DNA of 39,001 bases, taken from contig ONIT01000025.1 in the NCBI GenBank assembly GCA_900317945.1, forward strand, positions 1 to 39,001, in the 5' to 3' direction. How positions within the stretch are numbered: position 1 is the stretch's first letter; every line of letters starts with the position of its first letter. The translations under genes were made by a program, and so were the position numbers. The notes under the pieces are model-generated. The model saw only the letters and a program-made list of their open reading frames with translations. It ran no database searches and had not been told where the DNA came from. Below are positions 24,514 to 33,563 of this stretch, piece by piece. The stretch is from an uncultured Pseudomonadota bacterium (GTDB lineage Bacteria; Pseudomonadota; Gammaproteobacteria; Enterobacterales; Succinivibrionaceae).

Positions 24514-24947
24514 AAATACATGTTTTAAGGAACTAACTGCGGCTTGATGTGGATCTTCTTGCCGCTGCTGCCTTCCGGAGACCGCATTCCATGGAGCACT
24601 CCTGGTGAACATATCGGCCGTAGTTCCGGTTGGCTGTTCCATATTAGCACCTGAAAAAGCAAAATGGTTGATATTTACTCACATAGGCGCCTGAATTTTA
24701 ACTATTTTGAGATATAGATAACATTTTTAATAAAAATTGCCGGAACTTTTTGCTGGCATATTTCCCGTACAAAGCCCCACGTCCGTTTCCAGGGCAGGGC
24801 GCTCCTTCTTCTCCTTTTTCTCATGCATATGCCCGCAGGAACGCAGTACGGTACGCCCTGCGCATGCCACGAAGTGTGAAAGTGTGAGACAGCCTGCACT
24901 CTCATGATTCTTCATGTGAGATACGGCCAGTTTTACCTGCATCCGTG

Positions 24948-24976
24948 TTAATAACGGGCTTTTTCTGCGGTACACT
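24948..24976 (+). promoter_or_regulatory. Weak candidate promoter for the binding-protein gene
   Basis: TTAATA (24948-24953) and TACACT (24971-24976) are 17 bp apart, giving an mRNA leader of about 105 bases before the ATG at 25090. The match is modest. Confidence 0.25.
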
Positions 24977-25089
24977 ACAAGCCTGCCGGATCCGGGCCCG
25001 CAGCGGATGCCCAGCTTCAGATCTGATCGCAAGAATCGGAAGGGCTGCCGCAAAGCGGCGCAGGATCGCCAGTCACGGAGATATAACAG

Positions 25090-26280
25090 ATGAATAAAAT
25101 TGTTCTCGCGGCCGCCATTGCCGCCTCAGTTGCCGCATTTCCAGCTCTTGCAGAAGAAGACAGCGCCGTTGATCCGCTCCTTACCATCTGGACGCGCGAC
25201 GCGACTGACTACAATGCGTTTTCCAAGGTCGCGGAGCGCTATACCAAGGAAACCGGAATAAAGGTAAAGATTGAGAACCAGGAGCAGTCCGAGATCAAGT
25301 TCGAGAAGGCCGCCTCCCGCGGCGAGGGTCCGGACATCTACCTCTGGGCGCATGACCGCTTCGGCCAGTGGGCGAACGCCGGCCTCATAGCTCCTGTCTC
25401 GCCGAGCGAGGAGGAGAAGGCCAAGTTCTTCAGGTTCTCCTGGGACGCGCTCACCATGCAGGGCAAGACCTGGGGCTATCCCATCAGCGTCGAGGCCATC
25501 TCCATGATCTGCAACCGCTCGATCATCGAGGACAAGGACGTGCCTGACTCCCTTGAGGATCTGGTGAAGCTTGATGATGAGCTGCAGAAGAAGGGCATCC
25601 ACGCGATTGAGTGGGACTACTCGCAGCCTTACTACTCCTTCCCGATCATGGCCTCCCAGGGCGCCTATGTATACAAGAAGACCGCCACCGGCTATGACGT
25701 CAATGACACCGGCGTCGGCAACCAGGGCGCGAGGACCGGCCTCAAGTTCATCGTCGATCTCATAAAGCAGAAGCACATCGTGAAGGGCACCGACTACGGC
25801 ATCATGCAGGATGACTTCGTGAACGGCCGCGTCGCCTGCGTCCTCGACGGCCCATGGTCATGGTCCAACTACGAGCAGGCCAAGGTTGACTTCTCCGTGA
25901 ACCGCCTGCCGACCCTCAACGGCAAGCGCATGAAGGCGATGGTCGGAGTGCTGGGCCTCATCATCAATGCCCACTCGAAGAAGAAGGACATCGCCATACA
26001 GTTCATCGAGAACTACGTGCTGACTGACGAGGGCATGACCGAGATGAACTACCGCCGCTCCCTCGGCGCGTTAGCCCTCAAGTCCTTCCAGGCGAAGTCG
26101 AAGAACGATCCGCGGGTGAACGTCACCATGCAGAACGCGCAGGACGGCGAGCCGATGCCCTCTGTCCCGCAGATGATCAAGTTCTGGTCCGCAATCCAGG
26201 GCGCCATCACCAACTCGACAAGCGGCAGGCAGGATGTTGACGCGGCCCTCTCCACCGCTCATCAGAGAGTGCTGAACTGA
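25090..26280 (+). CDS. MalE-like periplasmic sugar-binding protein
   Basis: The 396-aa protein has a clear signal peptide (MNKIVLAAAIAASVAAFPALA, cut before EED). The maltose-binding-protein pattern follows: LTIWTRD, YTKETGIKVKIEN, GEGPDIYLWAHDRFGQWANAGLIAP, GKTWGYPISVEAISMICNR, VACVLDGPWSW and a C-terminal helical cap. It would deliver maltose or maltodextrin to an ABC importer. No permease or ATPase gene is adjacent, and a strong terminator follows directly, so it is a single-gene unit. The substrate is inferred from resemblance only. GGAG lies nine bases before the ATG. Confidence 0.88.
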   Translation: MNKIVLAAAIAASVAAFPALAEEDSAVDPLLTIWTRDATDYNAFSKVAERYTKETGIKVKIENQEQSEIKFEKAASRGEGPDIYLWAHDRFGQWANAGLIAPVSPSEEEKAKFFRFSWDALTMQGKTWGYPISVEAISMICNRSIIEDKDVPDSLEDLVKLDDELQKKGIHAIEWDYSQPYYSFPIMASQGAYVYKKTATGYDVNDTGVGNQGARTGLKFIVDLIKQKHIVKGTDYGIMQDDFVNGRVACVLDGPWSWSNYEQAKVDFSVNRLPTLNGKRMKAMVGVLGLIINAHSKKKDIAIQFIENYVLTDEGMTEMNYRRSLGALALKSFQAKSKNDPRVNVTMQNAQDGEPMPSVPQMIKFWSAIQGAITNSTSGRQDVDAALSTAHQRVLN

Positions 26281-26319
26281 GAGAGGCTCTGAACGGCACA
26301 TTGCCCTTATTTCGCGCAG

Positions 26320-26357
26320 TGTCCCGGTGTCCCATGGATGCCGGGGCATTTTCTTTT
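26320..26357 (+). terminator. Terminator of the MalE-like gene
   Basis: TGTCCCGG (26320-26327) pairs with CCGGGGCA (26341-26348) with one G-T pair, followed by TTTTCTTTT. Confidence 0.8.
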
Positions 26358-26508
26358 CTGCGAGCGCCGGGCCCGCTCTGCCGGCACCGGCCTTCGCAGC
26401 TCTGCTGTTTTTCCCTCCTCATCCCGGCGCAGGATTTTTCCTCCGCGGTCACTGTAAAAACCGCACCTTTGGCGGATAATAGGGGCATCTTTTAATCGGA
26501 GGCTCTTT

Positions 26509-27471
26509 ATGTTTGTTGTAACAGGCGGCGCCGGCTTCATCGGCAGCAATCTTGTGAAGCTCCTGAACGAGAAGGGGCACAGCGATGTCGTTGTCGTCGA
26601 TGATCTGAAGGACGGCCACAAGTTCATCAATATCGCGGATCTCGAGATCTATGACTACATGGACCGCAATGACTTCATGGCGAGGATCCTCGCGGGCGAC
26701 GACTTCAGCTCCTGGGGAAAGATCGACTGCATCTTCCACGAGGGCGCCTGCAGCGACACGACCGAGTGGGACGGCTGCTACATCATGAAGAACAACTATG
26801 AGTACACCAAGAACCTCATGGACTTTGCCGTCAGGAACTCCGTGCCTCTCATCTACGCCTCCTCAGCCGCCACCTACGGCGGGCGCGACCGCGACTTCAT
26901 CGAGGAGAGGCAGTACGAGGGGCCGCTCAACATCTACGGCTATACCAAGTTCATGCAGGACCAGTACCTGCGCCGCCTGCTCCCCACGCTCAAGTCCCAG
27001 ATCGTGGCCCTCCGCTACTTCAATGTCTACGGCCCGCGCGAGCAGCACAAGGGCAGGATGGCGTCGGTCGCCTTCCACCTGAACGGCGAGATGCTGAGGG
27101 GCGAGAACCCGAGGCTCTTCAAAGGCTGCATGGGCTACGGCGACGGCATGCAGATGAGGGACTTCGTGTACGTGCGCGACGTCTGCGCGGTGAACTACTG
27201 GTTCTATGAGCACAGGGGCGCCTCAGGGATCTACAACTGCGGCACCGGAAGGGCCGAGCCGTTCCTCAACATCGCGAAGGCGGTCATCGCCTACCACGGG
27301 CACGGCGAGGTCGAGTTCATCCCGTTCCCGGATGATCTTGTAGGAAAGTACCAGGCCTTCACTCAGGCGGACCTCACGAAGCTCCGCGCCGCAGGCTGCG
27401 ACGTCAGGTTCCATACCGTCGCCGAGGGCGTCGGCGAGTACATGGAATGGCTCAACGGAAAGAAGAAGTAA
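26509..27471 (+). CDS. hldD: ADP-L-glycero-D-manno-heptose 6-epimerase
   Basis: HldD (RfaD) converts ADP-D-glycero- to ADP-L-glycero-D-manno-heptose, the precursor of the LPS inner core. The 320-aa protein is normal length for the family. It has the NADP-binding [10 protein letters not shown] (5-14), the family signature [13 protein letters not shown] (77-89), SSAATYGG with Ser118/119, and the YxxxK pair Y143 and K147 in IYGYTKF. CGGAGG precedes the ATG. It shows that the organism makes heptose-containing LPS, hence a Gram-negative envelope. It converges on the transfer operon. Confidence 0.95.
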   Translation: MFVVTGGAGFIGSNLVKLLNEKGHSDVVVVDDLKDGHKFINIADLEIYDYMDRNDFMARILAGDDFSSWGKIDCIFHEGACSDTTEWDGCYIMKNNYEYTKNLMDFAVRNSVPLIYASSAATYGGRDRDFIEERQYEGPLNIYGYTKFMQDQYLRRLLPTLKSQIVALRYFNVYGPREQHKGRMASVAFHLNGEMLRGENPRLFKGCMGYGDGMQMRDFVYVRDVCAVNYWFYEHRGASGIYNCGTGRAEPFLNIAKAVIAYHGHGEVEFIPFPDDLVGKYQAFTQADLTKLRAAGCDVRFHTVAEGVGEYMEWLNGKKK

Positions 27472-27481
27472 TCAGAAACAA

Positions 27482-27506
27482 AAAAGCGGGAGAGTCATCC
27501 CCCGCT
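27482..27506 (-). terminator. Terminator of the transfer operon
   Basis: On the minus strand AGCGGG (27501-27506) pairs with CCCGCT (27485-27490), followed by TTTTTTGTTTC. It ends the leftward traN transcript, in the 40-bp gap before hldD. Confidence 0.8.
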
Positions 27507-27511
27507 CAGCA

Positions 27512-29638
27512 TCAGCGGCTCAGGTCCTCCATTGAGCCGCCGCTCTCCGCCGCGGCGTCAAGCTTCTCCGCGGAGGCCTCCGCGCGCTGGTATGAGCGCC
27601 CATAGAGATCCGTCCCGAGGTTCTCCCCTGCCTTCGCCGCTTTCTCCTCATCGGGGAAGTGCCCGGTCTCCTTCTCAATCTCCACCCATTCGCTGAGATC
27701 CATCATGTCCCAGTCGAGCGCTCCGAGCTCCTCCATGGTAAATCCCCGGCACTCCGGGTGTCTCGCGGAGCCGAAGGAGCGGGCGAGCTGCGCGCGCCCC
27801 TGCTCCTGCACGATCCTCGCAAGGGGCGAGGAGAAGCAGCACCAGGAGCTGCGCCTCGTGAGGCAGACGCCCAGCACCTTCCTGCTGCACCAGCTCCCGA
27901 GATAATGGCAGCTCCTCGAGACGGCTCTGGTGGTGGCGCGGAGATCATCCTCCGGGCAGCTCAGGAGGTCCCCGAAAATATTCCTCACCCCGAACTCCTC
28001 GAAGGCGTCCATCAGCGAGGGCATGGTTTGCGATCTCCCCTTCCTGAAGGAGCTTCCGTCTGAGGAGAAGAGCTTCGAGGCGGATGAGTCCCCATACTTC
28101 TGCCGGAACTCCTCCGAGGTCTCCCTCGTGGTGTCCTCATCCCCTTTTTTCTCGGGCGTGCCGGCGTCAGCGGAGTCTTTCCCTGAGGAGACAGGCTTTT
28201 CCGTAACGTCCTTCTCGCTTTCGGTGTCTCCCGACCAGAGCGCGTCCTTTCCTCCCTCGCGGCTCTTCCCGCGCCGGAGGATGTCACGCACCCCGGAGTA
28301 CATGTCCATGTAGTCGGTGAGCCTGGAGCTTCCTCCTTTTTTGCAGCAGTTGACGAGCCCACCGGCCTTCCGGCTGCAGCCCCTTCCGCTTCCGCTGAAT
28401 ACCATGCAGGCGCCGCCGTCGCAGCTCATGTCGGTGTCGGCACCCATCGCGGCCTCGCTGATGGCCGAGGCCTTCGCGAGATCGCTCCCTGTCTCCCGGA
28501 CGGTTTCACGGGCGCACTCCGTGCCGTAGCAGGGCACGCTGCAGCCGCCTCCGTCTGAGACCGTCCTTGTCTCCTCCGTATAGGTCCTGGTCTCGCAGGA
28601 GTAGACTTTCTCGAGCTCGCCGCACTCGCCGTTAGAAAGCTCAGTGCCCTCGACGCACTCTGAGCGTCTGAGCGCGCAGCCTTTTACATCGCTCCCGCAC
28701 TCGTCGCTCCGGTCGGGGATTTTCCGCCCGCTGAAGGCTATGACCGCCTCGAGGCACACGGAGCCCAGGCCGTCTCCTCCCTCATAGAGGGATCCTTCCG
28801 GCGGGGCGGCGCCCTGGAGCGCCGGATCTCCCTCATGGATCTCCCTCGTACAGGTGTATGATGCCGTCTCACCCTCAAGCGGCGAGCAGAGGCGCTCCGA
28901 GGGGGAATACTCAGGATGCCAGGCCATTCTCCTCACTGATGCCGTTATGGAGCAGCTGCTTCCGGGGCAGGCCAGCACCGCGGTCCAGCCGTTCCCGGGC
29001 GAGGGAAGGCTCACTATGTAGGTGTTACTGTCTGCCGTAAAGGTGACATCGGCGGGATACGTCCCCCTGAGCTCCGGAAACGGGGCGTATTCAATGACCG
29101 TCCCTGGCGGCCCGTTCCGGCCTTCTTTCATGATGGTCTCAGTCTCCATGGACATGATCCTTGTGACAGTGCAGGCGGGATGCTCCCAGTACTCCGTGCA
29201 GATCCTCTCCTCATGGGAGACGTGCTCAGTCCTCACCGCAACGCTCCTCTCCCCTCCCAGGGCGCACTCAGGAGCGGATCTTCTGCTGGCCGAGTCAGGC
29301 ACCAGCGCCTCCATTGAGCTGTCCTTTCTCTGGTAAAGCGCGGCCTCGTTCAGAATGGCGCTTTCCCTGCCTGCTGCTACCGAATCCTCCTCTCTGCTCT
29401 GCACTCCCTGAAGCGCGCTGAGATCGGCCTCCTCTCCGCCGCCGAGCTCCCTCACGCTAATCCCGTCAAGGCCCGGAGCGGCTCCCTTCAGGAGCTCATC
29501 TCCCGTGCTGAGCCCCTCCGCGGCGCCGCTCCTGAGCTCCCTCTCCTCTCCCTGCGGCGCCGCGGCCTGGCTCACACCCGGGCAGAGCATCGCCTGCAGG
29601 ATGAGAATGGCGCAGGCCGGCCTGATTGTGCTTTTCAT
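27512..29638 (-). CDS. traN: Conjugal transfer mating-pair stabilisation protein TraN
   Basis: The 708-aa protein has a signal peptide (MKSTIRPACAILILQAMLCP...SQAAA) and about 40 cysteines, many in the C-terminal half. The segments SCHYLGSWCSRKVLGVCLTRRSSWCCF and LARIVQEQGRAQL are characteristic of TraN. TraN is an outer-membrane protein that stabilises contact between donor and recipient in F-type conjugation. The centre has a Ser/Glu/Lys-rich linker (about 465-540). AAAGGAG seven bases before the ATG at 29638 sets the start; the frame can be read back to 29737 but that part overlaps traU. It is the last gene of the block. Confidence 0.9.
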   Translation of the reverse strand: MKSTIRPACAILILQAMLCPGVSQAAAPQGEERELRSGAAEGLSTGDELLKGAAPGLDGISVRELGGGEEADLSALQGVQSREEDSVAAGRESAILNEAALYQRKDSSMEALVPDSASRRSAPECALGGERSVAVRTEHVSHEERICTEYWEHPACTVTRIMSMETETIMKEGRNGPPGTVIEYAPFPELRGTYPADVTFTADSNTYIVSLPSPGNGWTAVLACPGSSCSITASVRRMAWHPEYSPSERLCSPLEGETASYTCTREIHEGDPALQGAAPPEGSLYEGGDGLGSVCLEAVIAFSGRKIPDRSDECGSDVKGCALRRSECVEGTELSNGECGELEKVYSCETRTYTEETRTVSDGGGCSVPCYGTECARETVRETGSDLAKASAISEAAMGADTDMSCDGGACMVFSGSGRGCSRKAGGLVNCCKKGGSSRLTDYMDMYSGVRDILRRGKSREGGKDALWSGDTESEKDVTEKPVSSGKDSADAGTPEKKGDEDTTRETSEEFRQKYGDSSASKLFSSDGSSFRKGRSQTMPSLMDAFEEFGVRNIFGDLLSCPEDDLRATTRAVSRSCHYLGSWCSRKVLGVCLTRRSSWCCFSSPLARIVQEQGRAQLARSFGSARHPECRGFTMEELGALDWDMMDLSEWVEIEKETGHFPDEEKAAKAGENLGTDLYGRSYQRAEASAEKLDAAAESGGSMEDLSR

Positions 29639-29651
29639 TGGGTTTCTCCTT

Positions 29652-30713
29652 TTACCAGGCTGTCTGGCAGCACTCCTCAAAGCGCCAGATGAGATAGACC
29701 GGATCCTCGCCCGTGCCCGGGATCTGCCGGTCGCCACCTGTCAGCATGGTGCTGACTCCGGTGCCGTGGTTCGAGCGGCTCTCGGGGCGCGGAAAAATCA
29801 TGCTGTAGCGGTACATGCTCTTCTGCATGAAGGGATTGGGCGGCCAGGAGCAGAGGCTCCCGCTTCCCATGGTCTGCACGGCAAGCCCCCTCCGGTGGAG
29901 CGCCATGATGACGCGCCCCATAAGCTCGCTGGTGTTCTCGTTGATGGAGCCCGAGGAGAAGGTGTAGCCCGCGAGCGGGTAGGTGGTCCCCCAGGCGCCG
30001 AGGCACCAGAACATGGCGTCAAGCGGCTCTCCTGACTGCGACGCCGCGGCGTCCGCGGCGCATGAGGCGACTGCCGGGGCGTTCGCGAAGAGCGCCGACT
30101 CGGGCGCCGTGATGGCGGCGAGCTTCTCCTTCTTCCAGGTCGGATCAAGCTCCGACAGGTACATCAGATCCATCGAGGAGTAGTCCCCGGAGGCGCATCT
30201 CGAGAGGAAGCCCATGTCGAGCATCGAGAGGAGCGGGAATGAGAAATAGTGCCAGTGGTAGAAGGCGAGATCCCCCGCGTCATTCACGCCCTCGCCGTGG
30301 GCGCCCAGATCTGCCCTGTTCCTCGCGGGGAGCACCGCGCCGTTGAGCACCGGCGAGCAGCCGGGATCCCTGGTGAACTCGATGAGCCTCGCTGGGCTCC
30401 ACATGCCGATGGTTGCTCCCGGCGCCGGGATGCCGAAGGCCCCGGGGCAGACGCACATGGGGTTCTGGGCCGAGGCGGCGGGGACAGTTCCCTTCCCGAC
30501 GCGCGCTGCGGCGATCTTGATGGGGAAGATGCACTCGTAGCAGATGTCGGTAAGGAGGCGCGAGCTGAAGAGCTCAGATCTGTTGCAGGTCCCGGCGGCA
30601 GATGCGTCTCCCGCTATGAGGGCAAGCGCGGGCAGGGCGGCTATAAGGCTTTTCACTGCCATGCCGCGCGCGCTGCCTGCCGGCTTTTCATTCATTTTCA
30701 CTTTGCTGCCCAT
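29652..30713 (-). CDS. traU: Conjugal transfer pilus assembly protein TraU
   Basis: The 353-aa protein has a signal peptide ending near ASAAG, then cysteine-rich periplasmic sequence with TraU hallmarks: TDICYECIFPIKIA, CVCPGAFGIPAPGATIGMWSP, HWHYFSFPL, and the C-terminal CSWPPNPFMQKSMYRY. TraU helps in DNA transfer and pilus assembly in F-type systems. Of three possible ATGs I chose 30713, with GGAGG six bases upstream. It overlaps the end of the traW gene by 26 bp. It is 13 bp from traN. Confidence 0.93.
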   Translation of the reverse strand: MGSKVKMNEKPAGSARGMAVKSLIAALPALALIAGDASAAGTCNRSELFSSRLLTDICYECIFPIKIAAARVGKGTVPAASAQNPMCVCPGAFGIPAPGATIGMWSPARLIEFTRDPGCSPVLNGAVLPARNRADLGAHGEGVNDAGDLAFYHWHYFSFPLLSMLDMGFLSRCASGDYSSMDLMYLSELDPTWKKEKLAAITAPESALFANAPAVASCAADAAASQSGEPLDAMFWCLGAWGTTYPLAGYTFSSGSINENTSELMGRVIMALHRRGLAVQTMGSGSLCSWPPNPFMQKSMYRYSMIFPRPESRSNHGTGVSTMLTGGDRQIPGTGEDPVYLIWRFEECCQTAW

Positions 30714-31716
30714 CGCTGCCTCCGTCTCCGAATGTCTCTGCAACCATCCTTTTCCCCTCGGTCCTCACTAGCGTCGGGAGCGCCTTTATGCCAAGCCTCT
30801 CCGCGAGATCACGCGGGAGGAAGGCGGGCGTTCCGAGCTCCATGGGGAGCTCCCGGAGAGCATTCTCATCGCTGGGGTAGTCCGGGCAGGCCGCGGTGAT
30901 GTCCGGATAGCGCCTCTGTGCCTCCCTGAATATCTCCGCGGCATTCCCGGGGCTTTTGCAGGAGAACGCGAGGAGCGCGTCCTCCTTCCCGCCCTCGGGG
31001 AGAAGATCGATGGTCTTTCCGGCCATCTCCCGGAGAAAGGGGAAGTGTGATTCAGCGAGGCTCAGGGGAACGGTTATCCGCGGGACTCTCGCAGAGACCA
31101 TGCTCATTTCTGCCCTGGGGAGGGACCAGGAGGGGACCGACCTCAGGAACCTCTCCACGGCCTTCCTTCTCTCAAGGGAGGCATCGAGGCCCGCGGCCCT
31201 TTTCCTGATTTCAGTGAGGAGATCGGGCTCGGAGACGGCAGAAACGGGGCCAGCTTTGCGGAAGCCCTCAGTCTTCCGGAGAAGCTCCGCCGAATAGGAG
31301 CCCTCGGAGACGGCGGCGATCCGGCCGTCCCTTACCCTGACTCCCGCAGGCACTCCCGCGGTGCCGCTCTTCAGGAAGAGCTCCGGATCGATTATGGTGT
31401 CCGGGATGGCGCTTTGCCCGCTGATGAGCCTCACGAGCCCCTTTATCCCGCCTTTCCCAAGCCCCCTGAAGACCGCTGTGCAGCCCGCGTCAGCGGCCTC
31501 CTCCAGGGCTTTCCTGAGGAGCGCCTCGCCGAGCGACTCCGAGAGCAGGATGTAGCAGCCGTCAGAGGCCCTTATCTCCCGCTCCGGGGCAGGGCTCAGG
31601 ATGAAGGCATCCGGGACGGGCGGCAGGGCGCTCATGTCAGGCTCCGCAGCCGGGACGGCTAGCGCCGCCGGAGCGGCAGCTGCCATCAGAAGAGCGGAAA
31701 CGCGCGTCCTTCGCAC
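30688..31716 (-). CDS. traW: TrbC-TraW fusion, F-type pilus assembly
   Basis: The 342-aa protein has a signal peptide (MRRTRVSALLMAAAAPAALA). Its first half (about 50-140) reads like TrbC: YILLSESLGEALLRKALEEA, then AGCTAVFRGLGKGG, IIDPELF and GVPAGVRV. The second half (about 210-330) reads like the TraW C-terminus: LLAFSCKSPGNAAEIFREAQ and LAERLGIKALPTLVRTEG. TrbC is fused to TraW in SXT/R391- and R27-type systems, in contrast to F. The GTG at 31716 is chosen because GGGAGGAG lies directly upstream. It overlaps the peptidase gene by 31 bp and traU by 26 bp. Confidence 0.8.
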   Translation of the reverse strand: MRRTRVSALLMAAAAPAALAVPAAEPDMSALPPVPDAFILSPAPEREIRASDGCYILLSESLGEALLRKALEEAADAGCTAVFRGLGKGGIKGLVRLISGQSAIPDTIIDPELFLKSGTAGVPAGVRVRDGRIAAVSEGSYSAELLRKTEGFRKAGPVSAVSEPDLLTEIRKRAAGLDASLERRKAVERFLRSVPSWSLPRAEMSMVSARVPRITVPLSLAESHFPFLREMAGKTIDLLPEGGKEDALLAFSCKSPGNAAEIFREAQRRYPDITAACPDYPSDENALRELPMELGTPAFLPRDLAERLGIKALPTLVRTEGKRMVAETFGDGGSDGQQSENE

Positions 31717-32171
31717 AGCTCCTCCCTCACCGTGCCGGTGTACCTTGAGTCAAGCGATCTGTCGTTCGTTCCCGTCAGGAAATACTTCCCGTAGGGAACG
31801 GCGAGGCTCCTTATAAAGTAGCTTTTATCATGGCCGAACTTCTCCGCCATCGAGGGGCCTCCCGAGACCCTGATGCCGTTCACCTCGGTGCGGCCCTCCC
31901 CAACTGTTACGATGTCGCCCGGCACGCCCGTTACCTCCTTGACGAGTATTGATCCGTCCTTGATCATGGGCTCAAGCCCCTCGGCGCGGAACGCGTAGGC
32001 GCCTCCCCGGTAAATCTCGCCGCAGCCGTGCCTGATGATGTAGACCCGGTCGTCAAGGCAGGTGGTGTCCTGCAGGTCAAGACCTATGGAATAGTTTTTC
32101 GCGAGCATCACGAATCCTGCGGCGCCAAGCACGATGAGCGCCGCTCCCCTGATGAATCCTTTTTCGGCCAT
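31686..32171 (-). CDS. TraF/TrhF-type S26 signal peptidase of the conjugation system
   Basis: The 161-aa protein has an N-terminal membrane helix (about 8-25) and the S26 boxes LVKEVTGVPGD with Lys78 and TNDRSLDSRYTG with Asp141. In RP4 TraF the nucleophile lies in TTASIPLGVY; the matching stretch here is DTTCLDDRVY, with Cys38 at the Ser position and Asp in place of Pro. The sequence TGC is unambiguous. The enzyme would process or cyclise pilin in a type IV secretion system. AGGAGG precedes the ATG. It is the first gene of the leftward block and lies immediately before TraW, the order seen in SXT-type elements. Confidence 0.82.
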   Translation of the reverse strand: MAEKGFIRGAALIVLGAAGFVMLAKNYSIGLDLQDTTCLDDRVYIIRHGCGEIYRGGAYAFRAEGLEPMIKDGSILVKEVTGVPGDIVTVGEGRTEVNGIRVSGGPSMAEKFGHDKSYFIRSLAVPYGKYFLTGTNDRSLDSRYTGTVREELCEGRAFPLF

Positions 32172-32340
32172 TTCTGCCTCCTCTGTTCTTCCGGGCAGAT
32201 GATGTTCCGGGGCCGTTCCGGGGCATTCCTGAAAAGATGCCCTTATGGGAGGCTTTTGGACGGCGGTTCCGCTCCTCTCAGGCTGGGACGGAGCTTTTCC
32301 TCAGGAAAAAGATTGAATAGGATCAGACTTTTCCGCCGCT

Positions 32341-32368
32341 GTCACATTTTTGGATAAGACATTACAAT
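32341..32368 (+). promoter_or_regulatory. Candidate promoter for the Sel1 gene pair
   Basis: GTCACA (32341-32346) and TACAAT (32363-32368) are 16 bp apart, 64 bp before the ATG at 32432. The -10 matches 5 of 6. The 260-bp gap also serves the divergent transfer block. Confidence 0.4.
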
Positions 32369-32431
32369 AGACTGAGAGCTATGTGCGTCCTCTCTGCCGC
32401 CGCCCGCGGCATGGGACTCTGGAGGAAAATT

Positions 32432-33556
32432 ATGGAAAATCTTCTGCAGCCGGCATTCGAGCCGGCCGATTTTGTGCCTGAGCGCGGCTCTGCCGCGTTT
32501 TTCCGCGATGCGGCCGGACGGGGAAGCCCCGCTGCCATTTCCAATCTCGGAGTCCTTTATGCGCGCGGCGAGGGCGGCGTGGAGAAGGACGGGCAGGAGG
32601 CCCTGAAGTGCTTCCGCGAGGCCGCTGAGAAGAAATATCCCGCCGGAGTCCTCAACCTCGGCATCTACCTCCTTACAGGACCGCTGGAGCTGCGCGACGA
32701 GCATGAGGCGGAGAAGATCCTGACGGGCGAGGCCGAGAAGGGATCTCCCGCGGCGCAGTGCGCGCTGGGGCTCCTCTACAGCGGAAGGCTCTATCCTGCC
32801 GCCGCGGATCAGGAGAGCTCCCTGGAGTGGCTCAGGAAGTCGTCAGCCCAGGGCTTTCCGGAGGCTGACTACCTCCTGGCGCTCGCGAGCCTTGAGGGCA
32901 GGGGCGTGAAGGAGGACAAAAGCACCGCCTTCGCCCTGATGGGGAGGGCCGCCTCTAGCGGCGTCGTCGCGGCGCAGTACCGCATAGGCTGCTTCTTCCG
33001 CGACGGCACCGGCACCGCCGCGGACTTCCGTAACGCGGCCAAGTGGCTTGAGCGGGCGGCGCTCCGGGGATCCCCCGAGGCGGCCGCTGGGCTTGGCAGC
33101 CTCTACGAGTCCGGGCGCGGCGTGCAGCGCGACAACCAGCAGGCGGTCATGTGGTACAAAAAGGCCGAGAAGATCGATCCGGCGCTCGGCGGCTACTTCC
33201 TCGCGAGGATGTACGAGGTGGGCAGGGGCGTAACGAAGAGCTTCCACGAGGCCATGGTCCGCTATGAGATCTCCGCTGCCGCTGGCTACCCTGACGCTGC
33301 CTGGCGCCTCGGCAAAATCTATGAGGAGGGGCGCGGCACTGTCATAGACCTCGAGAAGGCCTGCAGGTACTACCGTGACGCGGCCGAGCACGGATCCCCG
33401 GACGCGGCCTACCGCATGGGGCAGCTCTCTGAGTCTGACGAGCTGGGCGGGCGCGATCCGGAGAAGGCCTGCTACTGGTACAGGACCGCTGCCGACATCT
33501 GGCGCGCCGAGTCCCCGGTAGGCGACTCGTTCAGGCCGGTGAGGAAGAAGGCCTGA
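32432..33556 (+). CDS. Sel1-repeat protein, 374 aa
   Basis: About nine Sel1-like repeats of 34-38 residues fill the protein from residue 30 on, recognised by phrases such as AISNLGVLYARGEG, AAGLGSLYESGRGV and AWRLGKIYEEGRGT, each followed by an aromatic helix like YYRDAAEHGSPDAA. Sel1 repeats form an alpha-solenoid for protein contacts. No signal peptide is visible, so it is probably cytoplasmic. The ATG at 32432 has GGAGG six bases upstream and fits better than the ATG at 32381. It is transcribed away from the conjugation block and seven bases before a second solenoid gene. Confidence 0.88.
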   Translation: MENLLQPAFEPADFVPERGSAAFFRDAAGRGSPAAISNLGVLYARGEGGVEKDGQEALKCFREAAEKKYPAGVLNLGIYLLTGPLELRDEHEAEKILTGEAEKGSPAAQCALGLLYSGRLYPAAADQESSLEWLRKSSAQGFPEADYLLALASLEGRGVKEDKSTAFALMGRAASSGVVAAQYRIGCFFRDGTGTAADFRNAAKWLERAALRGSPEAAAGLGSLYESGRGVQRDNQQAVMWYKKAEKIDPALGGYFLARMYEVGRGVTKSFHEAMVRYEISAAAGYPDAAWRLGKIYEEGRGTVIDLEKACRYYRDAAEHGSPDAAYRMGQLSESDELGGRDPEKACYWYRTAADIWRAESPVGDSFRPVRKKA

Positions 33557-33563
33557 CACCTAA

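Larger units (their letters stand above)
23625..25089. other. 1.46-kb gene-poor stretch
   Basis: No frame here has convincing start, ribosome-binding and codon-use support. It contains a solitary CRISPR-like repeat (23778-23809), two related hairpins (24184-24224 and 24293-24334), a minus-strand terminator with no visible gene (24486-24513), and the upstream region of the binding-protein gene. Composition alternates between AT-rich and core-like, as in a site of past insertion and decay. Confidence 0.6.

Noticed and set aside
24316-24642. 108-codon minus-strand frame in the gene-poor stretch
   Set aside because: It reads straight through a strong terminator and a palindromic repeat, with low-quality composition and a weak ribosome-binding site.
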